Source of the DNA: Mycogone perniciosa
Taxonomy: Eukaryota; Ascomycota; Sordariomycetes; Hypocreales; Hypocreaceae
Reading direction: 5' to 3'
DNA length: 64,000 nucleotides
Assembly (NCBI GenBank): GCA_025331125.1
Contig: JAOALB010000051.1
Coordinates: 62,001 to 126,000 of the forward strand
Part shown: positions 56,884 through 64,000 of the stretch, piece by piece
How the letters are laid out: each line of letters opens with the position of its first letter
Numbering within the stretch: the first letter of the stretch is position 1
Position numbers and translations under genes: made by a program
Notes under the pieces: generated by a model
Told to the model about the DNA's origin: nothing
What the model saw: only the letters and a program-made list of their open reading frames with translations
The model's database searches: none

Positions 56884-58159
56884 TCATCCGTCATCCAACA
56901 TTGAGACAGTTGAGAATGAATAGCTTGCATCGGCTTGCTGGGACCCCATGACTCGCAATTCAGTGTACCCTGACCACCTCGAACCGTCCCAGAACAGTTC
57001 CATGAAGTTTCCCTTGCCATCCATAACAGCCAGAAGAAAACTCGCGGTGTCACTCTGTGACTCGGAAGGTAATGCAAGTGTTGAGAGTTGCAGGGGTTTG
57101 GGGGCAGACAACAGATGTTCGCGATCCGTCTTCTCTAGTGTGGTGTGAGTAAGACTGTTGACGCGTTTGGGGCCTGGGCTGCTTGCCTTTCCAATCACCC
57201 ATCGCCAAACATACGTGCTTTACCTTCCTATCCTCATCGACTAGACAGTCCATCATACCAAATGCAGCACGGTGGTGGTTGTTTGACTGGTCCCAGAGCA
57301 CCCGGACACCTCGATCAGACTGCCCTCCCAGAAAACCTGCATTAACTGGCATCATTGCCAACGTGATGGAATCAAGTTCCGGGCTTACAGATGTGTCGTT
57401 GCTGCTCAGGTCAAAAGTACGGGAAGACCAGTTGTCAGAGCTGCCAGGATTTGGACTTGTAGCCAGACTGACAGAGGATGTATCACCACCCGTGTGATAC
57501 AAAACCCCTAAACGCTCCGCTGGATCGGCCTTATTTGTTCCTGTGAGCACAGCCGCCGAGAGATGCAGATCTGAGATCACTTGACCATCGCGCCCGCTTC
57601 CCTGTATGGCAAACATGCCTGTCTCCCAGATGGCCTCATTGTGATCCCCGAATAGTCGCACAAGATGGCTGAGACGATGGCCGTGGTCAACGTAGAATAG
57701 GTGAATATCGTTTTGCCGGCCAAACTTGACAAGAGAAAATGAAGTACCCGGTAGCGGCTGAGGTAGCTCCTGGTTATTTATGCGATCCTTCAACATGTAT
57801 GTCTCCGTTTCCGAGCCGCGCCATTCAACCACGACAAGTTCCAGATTGATGTCATGGAAGATAAGAATTTTGAAGCTGAAGATTGGATTGCTGATGGATG
57901 TGCTGGAAAGCTGGGATTTTGGATGAACAGATATGTCAACTTTCCTACCGCCTTCTTCTTCATTACTACCGTGGTTTGGGTCGCTCCCAGATGAACTAGG
58001 CATACCAGCACCTGTAGATGCGTTTTTGACAGCCATACTTCCCAGGACACCACCAAGAATAGCACCCACGACAAGCAGTATCATGGCTATACAGCCCATC
58101 AACATATATCTGCGGCCAAAATGCCTCACTAGGCCTTTGCGATATGTCAAGCATCCCAT
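56884..58159 (-). CDS. Type II membrane protein with fungal lectin-like ectodomain, 2
   Basis: Paralogue-like neighbour of the previous gene, same strand and layout. Minus-strand exons 58159-57199 and 57134-56884, with a 64-nt intron (donor GTGATT, acceptor CTAG) at nearly the same domain position and phase as in gene 1. The protein is 403 residues from MGCLTYRKGLVRHFG; the frame is open farther upstream (to 58282, PKESYTQDDKYDQPASFW), so a 5' exon may exist. A membrane span at about 15-40 (MGCIAMILLVVGAILGGVLG) precedes a Ser/Gly stalk and blade-like repeats (ELVVVEWRGSETETYML, DIHLFYVDHGHRLSHLV, LGVLYHTGG, GVRVLWDQ). It ends YSFSTVSMLDDG. The donor is weak, so the joint is less certain. Confidence 0.68.
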
Positions 58160-59017
58160 TGTGGGTAGATCGCTGTCATCGTGAATCCAGAAAGAGGCTG
58201 GTTGGTCATATTTATCATCCTGGGTATAGGATTCCTTTGGTTGTGGGAGGTTTGGAGATGGTCCAGAAGGACTGTGAAACAACGTGGTCGCTGGAGAGTG
58301 CTGAGTTTGCGGAAGCGGGAAGAGTCGGAAGCGGGAAGAGTCGGAAGCGGGCCATTCTCTGACCTGGAGTCCAAGGGCCAGCAGCTGTCCTTTGTGTTGT
58401 TCGCTGTGCGTTGCGAAGCTGACTGGAGGCCTGATATGATTATGAACAGAAACGGAGCATCAGGTACACCGACCATCGTCACCATCATACGCCGTGATGA
58501 ATCAAAGCTGTAGAGAGAAGGAAATACTAATCCGAGCCTGAAGCAGCGCGGCAATCACATCTAGTGGCGGTTACATCTTTCCAATAGCTGACAGCGTACT
58601 CAATCTGAGCCTTATGATGCGAGAGCAACGGTTCACAAATTCCAATAAGCGACTGTGAATGTCAACATCAAGCAATCCACACCGTGATTCATAGTGGTTT
58701 GCAGCAGCAAATGGGCTGCCAGCAAAGAATACGCGACACAATCATGGATATTCTTTTTCTGGTGTTTACGGAGTCAAGCAGTACGTAGTATTGATGCGTG
58801 CTATGTGGTATCGATGACTAAGCTTTTGGCTCACCGAAGCCTTCACCTTCACTAGAGGTCAAAGGTGGGTTGTTTGTCGTTCAGCTGACCGAGAACGGTC
58901 ATGCTTAGATCCTCACGCGCGTTATCCATTAAAAACACTATGAAGGAAATTTGATAAACGACAAGGAGGGAATATTCAAGCAAAAAAGAAGGAAAAAATC
59001 CCGTGGAAAATGTCGCC
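58160..59017. other. Intergenic, with possible 5' exon of lectin-like gene 2
   Basis: A gap of 858 bp. The minus strand stays open upstream of the chosen start of lectin-like gene 2 to 58282, so a missed first exon is possible. A 16-bp tandem repeat lies at 58312-58351. No other gene. Confidence 0.45.
58312..58351 (+). repeat. 16-bp tandem repeat, 2.5 copies
   Basis: Two and a half copies of GAAGCGGGAAGAGTCG in tandem, in the intergenic region upstream of lectin-like gene 2. No function is evident. Confidence 0.85.
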
Positions 59018-61223
59018 ATGTCTGCGCCTCCTCGAAAAGTCAAGTTTGTCGCGTCAGATCCCAGTCGAGGCGGTTTGCCGGTGAAGCGCAAACAAGTTCA
59101 ACAAGCCTGTGCCTCATGTCGGCGCAAAAAGGTATTTCTTGGATCTGCTCCCGTCTTGTCAGGCACGTATCTTGCTGACCCGTGTCTGCGCCACAGCGAA
59201 AATGCAACCATGCTGAGGATGCGACGGAAGACTCGGTACTGGAGGACCATAGGTCTCAGCAAGATTCGTCTCCCACTTCGTGAGTTTCCACTATGATGGT
59301 TCATTTATATGGGCAAACCATGTTGACAAGCAAGTCCTGTTGCTTCCGCGCCAACTCTCGCACCAATAACTCCCGTCAGACTTGTTCCTGGAGAGGATAC
59401 TGTGACAACAACTAGAATCCGACCAAGTCCCGGTCTTGTTAATGCTACAGCAATCCCCTTCCACCAAAGTCCTTCACAGACTACCGGAGATACGCGGCAA
59501 CAGTCTCAGGATGCCACAGCCAGGCCGCAGTCATCCCGCTTTGTTGGCGATCTCAACCCGGAAGGCATGTTCATGGAAGCTACGGCCTCCAACTTGTCTC
59601 GGGAGTCTTCGCAGAAAGGGGATGTTGGCATATGGTTCTCCGCAGCCGGTGCACCTGGACAGCCATTTCAGTTCATAACATCACGTCCTCCACCTCTTAT
59701 GGATCGCTTCATGCTTCCCTTCGTCAAGGAACAGTGCTTGTCTTGCTTGCCACTGGAAGAGGACTTTGCCAAGCTAAAGACCGTATTCTTCCAGAAAATT
59801 CACCCCATATTCCCCGTTATGCCTGTAGCCGCCCTCAATGGACCCCTGGATAGCCCTGCCAGCGTCGTATTGCGACAACTGATCTGTTTGGCAGGTGGCT
59901 CTGATCCAGACATGACCCAGTGCCTTCGTCTCCAAAATCGGGGTCCTAACCCCCTGCCACCTCAAGAATACTCTTCAACGCTTTCCTCGGCGATTCGTGC
60001 TGTTTTGGAAACGAGCATCATCGCTGATAGGGTCCTACACATCCAGGCGCTCACCATGCTATCTCTCTATACCCAGCCTACTTGTGCCGAGGAAGCCGAC
60101 CTACCTGCTCAACTTGGAGGCAAGGCCATACACCACATCCAAACCCTTGGTTTACATCTATTACGCTATGACGCACCAAACCACGCTGAGCTAGAAAATC
60201 TTTTCTGTGCTGTCTGGGCTTTGGACAGGATCAATGCCGCGGTTTACGGGCGGCCATGCTTGATCCACGAGCGAGATATTGGTGCAGATCTTGAGGGATG
60301 TATAAGGAAACGCCAACCCTGTTTTCGATTGCTCTTGATGGTCGTCCAATGGTTGGACCAAGTTATAGAACTCTACAGACCAGGACCAAGTGCAGAAGTA
60401 ACTGGTCACGATAGAGTTGCTTATATCGATCTGCCTGTTCTTGAAGCTATGATTGTTGATGCTGATGCCCTGAGGGTACCAGCCTCTCACATTGGTAAGC
60501 CTTCCGGTCCCGTCTTCGAATCTGCTTCTCATTGCGTTGCTAGCTACTATTGAAACGTTCTACCATGCGGTTATAATTCTATCGTGTCGACTCCCCCGAC
60601 CCGGCACCGTCACGGCGGCTTCAACATTACCTCCGCCGTCAGCAAATGCGCGTCGCTCGCTCGCTGCCGACCGCATTGCTTGTGCTGTACCAAGAGATTG
60701 CCTTAGCCCCCTTCCGTTTATCCCGTACGCGGTCTCTCTGGCATTGAGCGTTGAGTATCGCAAGATGAGACACAGTCGTTTACCCATGTTTCGGGCAAGA
60801 GCTATGAATGCTTTCAAGCGCAACTGCGAACTTCTAAGGCAATATGGAGACCATTTCTGGAGTGCTAGAGTCGTTGCAGGGCTTGGAGAAAGGGTTTTGA
60901 AAGAGATGGAGAGAGCAGCAACAACATTGACGAAAGAAGTCACACCTCAGTTCACGGAGTCCGAACCTAAAGCAACACCCATCAACCAAGGTAATCCGGC
61001 CGTGCTGGAGCAGGACTTTACAACTGGCGATACGACGACGATCAATTTGGCAGTTGGCATGGACAACGCAGTAGATTTCTCCCTCATCGATGCCATATCA
61101 GGGCAAGATGTCTTTGGCCACATCGATCCCAATTTTAACCTGGACGCCGTGGAGGATGCCCTCGAGGCCAATCTCGATATTCGCCTACCATTAAATTGGG
61201 GTGATTGGGACCAGTATGCCTAA
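59018..61223 (+). CDS. Fungal transcription factor with half zinc-cluster
   Basis: Regulator of the fungal-specific transcription factor class. Exons 59018-59131, 59197-59279, 59335-60494 and 60544-61223; introns 65, 55 and 49 nt; 678 residues. It starts MSAPPRKVKFVASDP. The DNA-binding region is ACASCRRKKRKCNHAEDA, with the first three Cys of a Zn2Cys6 cluster but no Cys at the usual positions of the other three. The middle domain matches the family: KIHPIFPVMPVAALNGP, LVPGEDTV, GGKAIHHIQTLGLHLLRYD, FCAVWALDRINAAVYGRP. A C-terminal acidic activation-like region ends PLNWGDWDQYA. All three splices restore frame. Targets are unknown. Confidence 0.82.
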
Positions 61224-61600
61224 AGTGTCGTGGAAGTTATAAAAGCTTCAAGACATCTACCACAAGCATAGCTTAGGAAAACAGCCCTACAAGAAGAATG
61301 GGCAACGACACAACTGAAACATAATGTATAGTAAAAGCAACCGGAATGCGATATCAATACCCCGTTTCAAATCTCACGTTTCATTAGACTACTAGACTCT
61401 TTCTTCCACAAAATCATGTCTGTGATAGATAGCCTGAAAAGAAAGAAAGAAAAAATGATTAACATAGAGGCCCTTTCCCAATTACTGGGAGTAGTCAACC
61501 CTTTGCGCTGAGTTGTTGATTCGGCGTGATCTTCTCTTCTCTTCTCATGGTTAAAAAAGAGAAAGAAAAAAGAATTTGCAACGCAAAAATTGAAAATGAG
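61224..61600. other. Intergenic, no gene seen
   Basis: Gap between the regulator and the tRNA gene. AT-rich and purine-rich sequence; no gene. Confidence 0.55.
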
Positions 61601-61683
61601 CTCCGATACTGGGAATCGAACCCAGGGCTGCTCGGCACTCAGATGTTGAGAGCGAGCGATGTTAGCCACTACACCATATCGGA
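61601..61683 (-). tRNA. tRNA-Glu (CTC), with 11-nt intron
   Basis: Minus-strand tRNA gene of 83 nt. The acceptor stem pairs TCCGATA with TATCGGA; the T arm is CTGGG TTCGATT CCCAG; the anticodon stem pairs GCTCG with CGAGC; the D arm is GTGT/ACAT. The anticodon CTC lies at 61648-61650 with flanking T on the 5' side. An 11-nt insert at 61636-61646 (ACATCTGAGTG) sits one base 3' of the anticodon, the canonical place for nuclear tRNA introns. The CCA end is not encoded, as expected. Confidence 0.93.
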
Positions 61684-62641
61684 TGTTGTTGTATATTCGG
61701 TTAAGCACCGCTTCCATTAAGAGCCAAACGGCATATCCCGTCGAGTTGTTTGATTCTTGTGTGTTCAAAGTATGTGCTCAATATATCTTTGGGCAGTTCT
61801 TTTGTATGTTATTCTTATACTCTCCGCCACCATTCTCTTATCCAAGAGAGGAAACAGACGTGTGGATCATTCTCCCTGGTTTGTGCCTTGGCAGAGGCTT
61901 ATTATGGCGATGCACGAATGAGCCACGGCATTCTTGCGTCCTTTCTACATTAGGCAAAACGGAGGTATTACTACATCTCGGCCTCTCTTCATGCTGACCC
62001 GAATCGCCAGAGACGAAGTGTGGCGATTACGCAACGTCGAGCAAGTGTATTGGTAGTTTTACCAGAAATGAGGTAACCGGCTCGTGTTTGCTTTGATGCC
62101 TGATGAAGAAAACAAATCCTACATTTTTTATACTTCATTAGATAGTCGCAGCCATGGACCAGCCTCCGTTCCCAGGGGCTCCGTGCAGGCTTCCATGTAG
62201 GGTGACGACAAGAGCCGGAATGCAATACTGATCTTAGAAACAAACACTACGGCTCAGCCTTGATTTCGGGGAGAGTACTCCGTATAAGGCTGGCCGGGTC
62301 CGTAGTGTGGACGGAGACGTATAAGACTTAGTCCTCATCATTCTACTTCTTTACGGATACGCGGACAAACGATCTATTCGCCATCATAATAGCAATATCC
62401 CTGCACAGTCGATATCATCGTTCTGAAGAAATGGTATTCTTCTTCTTCGGTCCCACACCTGATTCATGGGCTGTCGGTAACGACCACTTTTCTCTCGCGT
62501 GAGCAACATTCCGCTGGGATTTCTCAAGGTCAGAGTCGCTTGAACAAGAACGCTCATCTCACAACCGCCACAGCCAGAACCTCCCATCCCCGATCCAGAA
62601 AGTATGGGATCAGCTAGGCAGCGCCTGTACAAACCAGAGTA
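61684..62641. other. Intergenic and possible 5' part of the EH-ZZ gene
   Basis: No complete gene. From 62393 the plus-strand frame of the next gene is open upstream of its chosen ATG (reading ... SRLNKNAHLTTATARTLPSP), so its true 5' end, with or without an intron, may lie here. A TACTCCGTA-type motif occurs at about 62275. Confidence 0.45.
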
Positions 62642-64000
62642 TGGCTGGGACCATGATCTCTTGGATCTCGTCATCCCTAGATGGATCATACGCCATCATG
62701 ACCAAGCACGGCGAGCGTAAGTTTGTTGATATGCCATCAATGTTGCCTATCTCCGGTTGAGGCTAATCTGGTACTGGGATTCAAAGTCATGTCCAATCGC
62801 CAGGATCTCCTCACCATTGCCTATCCTCAGCACCTGGTTGAGCACGTCGCCATATCCCCCCACGGTGGTCTCTTCATCCGCTTCGCCGACGGGAGCGTCC
62901 AGCTGTCTTCACTACGAAACTTCCCCCCTGCTTTCCACAACCTGGGGCGGAATCACATCAACACCAATGTAACGGCACGCCAGCCGCATTCTCCTGTCCG
63001 CCGCGTCTTCTTCGGTGCAGACGGAGGCGTCATCATCAGTACGAATCATGGCCTGCTGTCCGATCGTCTTTCTGAACCTGTCAATGCCAGCATCCGAAGC
63101 CTCACACACAGTGACGTGTCGTCGGCAAGCTTCTCCTTGGGCAAGAATACCACCTTCTGTCCGTGGAACAGCCACTATCATGTCATCGAGGCGGAATCCG
63201 AGTTTGATACACCAAGATACCTACATCTGCTTCCACCAAATCAATTGCCGCGTGGGTTGGTTGAAAGCGCCCTCTCCAACCAATGGCCTCGTCCATCTTC
63301 CCTCCAAACGGCCGCAGGAGCGCCAGTGGCCTCCTGTTCCGTCATGTACCAGATGCCGCCCGAGTCGCGAGCCCTTTATGACGGAATATTCAACAGTAAC
63401 AGTGGCGGCAAGGCCTATCTGACTGGAATTGAAGCTGCTGCCATTTTCACACCAAGTGGGCTTAGACAAGCCGATCTATCCAGAATTTGGGAACAGGCAG
63501 ATTTGAATCAGGACGGAAGATTCAACAGGGAGGAATTTTTTCAAGCAATGCAACTGATCGAGCTTCAAACCGGAGGGAACCGTCTGCAACTTGGCAATCC
63601 CGACAGCAGACCTTCTTCATACAATGGCGAGGCGGAGTTCTTAAAAGCATACGCTTCGCATTATTTCCCCCCTCCACCTCAACATCATCCAACACCACCA
63701 CAGCACCCAGTTGTACAGCCGTACAACCCAGCGCCACCATTTTATCATGCGGCATCTGTTCAGCCATGGCAGGCCCACGTTGTCCGGGATACCAAGACGT
63801 TGGAGCTCTCAGCAGCCATGATATGCTCGGGGTGTGACGTTGGTTTTGGCCCAGATGATATCCTCTACCATTGCGAATCTTGCAAAGCTGGAACGTCGAG
63901 TTATTGCGAGAAGTGCCATGAATCCGGCAAGGAGTGTGAGCACAATGTACCCCGGGCAAAACTTGAACAGGGCAAGAAACTTCCAATCAAAGACAGAAAT
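62642..64000 (+). CDS. EH-domain plus ZZ zinc-finger protein, 3' partial
   Basis: Gene cut by the window end. Exons 62642-62717 and 62788-64000+, with a 70-nt intron (donor GTAAGT, branch GCTAAT, acceptor CAAAG). The frame is read from ATG 62642 (MAGTMISWISSSLDGSYA), but may start further upstream. The first part reads SSSLDGSYAIMTKHGEL then MSNRQDLLTIAYPQHLVEHV and SPHGGLFIRFADGSVQL, which looks like beta-blades. An EH domain follows (YDGIFNSNSGGKAYLTGIEA, then LSRIWEQADLNQDGRFNREEFFQAM), with an EF-hand loop DLNQDGRFNREE. After a Pro/His/Gln-rich linker comes a ZZ zinc finger (CSGCDVGFGPDD, YHCESCKAG, YCEKCHES). It is open through base 64000. EH domains bind NPF motifs in membrane traffic. 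Confidence 0.72.

Noticed and set aside
1..64000. CRISPR arrays, prophage or complete transposons
   Set aside because: No spaced direct repeats, integrase or transposase frames, or terminal inverted repeats of a complete element were seen.

Overview
The window is nuclear DNA of a filamentous ascomycete, most likely a Sordariomycete and probably Hypocreales. This rests on the compact gene layout, many short introns (about 50-80 nt, GTRNGY donors, CTAAC-like branch sites, YAG acceptors), and fungal families: a Zn2Cys6-type regulator, a cytoplasmic-type GH18 chitinase, a Dal5-like MFS carrier, a multicopper-free secondary-metabolism-style P450, and RBR E3 ligases of the fungal type. No bacterial, viral, CRISPR or intact transposon signal was seen. 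The species cannot be named from sequence alone.

Layout. 1.4-7.6 kb: a full-size ABCG transporter convergent with an allantoinase. 7.6-12.1 kb: gene-poor, with one weak hypothetical gene. 12.2-16.5 kb: COQ1-type polyprenyl diphosphate synthase divergent from a VMA12-like V-ATPase assembly factor, then an ESCO-type zinc-finger protein that lacks the acetyltransferase domain. 17.1-22.0 kb: an RBR E3 ligase (frameshifted), a GT32 glycosyltransferase, and a Cys-rich single-pass surface protein (frameshifted near its end). 22.3-28.8 kb: ELYS-like nucleoporin divergent from condensin SMC4. 29.9-32.7 kb: a Ser/Thr-rich secreted protein. 33.2-37.7 kb: a translation and ribosome-biogenesis block, RPS26 and ubiquitin-RPS31 head to head, then NOP56, with a small candidate ORF whose ATG lies inside the NOP56 terminus. 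38.3-43.7 kb: GH18 chitinase, a candidate small secreted protein, and the MFS carrier. 46.4-48.2 kb: a P450 (frameshifted). 48.5-58.2 kb: Mpv17/PMP22 protein divergent from a DUF885 metallopeptidase-like protein, a long coiled-coil protein, and two neighbouring type II membrane proteins with lectin-like beta-propeller ectodomains. 59.0-64.0 kb: a Zn-cluster regulator, an intron-containing tRNA-Glu(CTC), and the 5' part of an EH plus ZZ-finger protein that runs off the window.

How the genes relate. Most are housekeeping genes with no operon-like logic. Several pairs share a divergent promoter (COQ1/VMA12, ELYS/SMC4, RPS26/RPS31, Mpv17/DUF885, GT32/surface protein). The accessory content is the ABC transporter, P450, chitinase, surface and secreted proteins, and the two lectin-like membrane proteins. 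There is no recognisable biosynthetic gene cluster: the P450 stands alone in an otherwise empty 4.8 kb.

Most notable observations: (1) three genes (RBR, surface protein, P450) each need exactly one base removed to restore a family-like reading frame; (2) a zinc-finger-only ESCO protein with a PIP-like motif; (3) a small spliced ORF overlapping the NOP56 stop codon; (4) an apparent GC-AG intron in the Mpv17 gene and a second in-frame acceptor in RPS26; (5) the paired membrane lectin-like genes; (6) a recurrent palindromic TACGGAGTACTCCGTA-type motif between genes. Exon boundaries were worked out by hand from splice signals, frame and family conservation, without RNA evidence.
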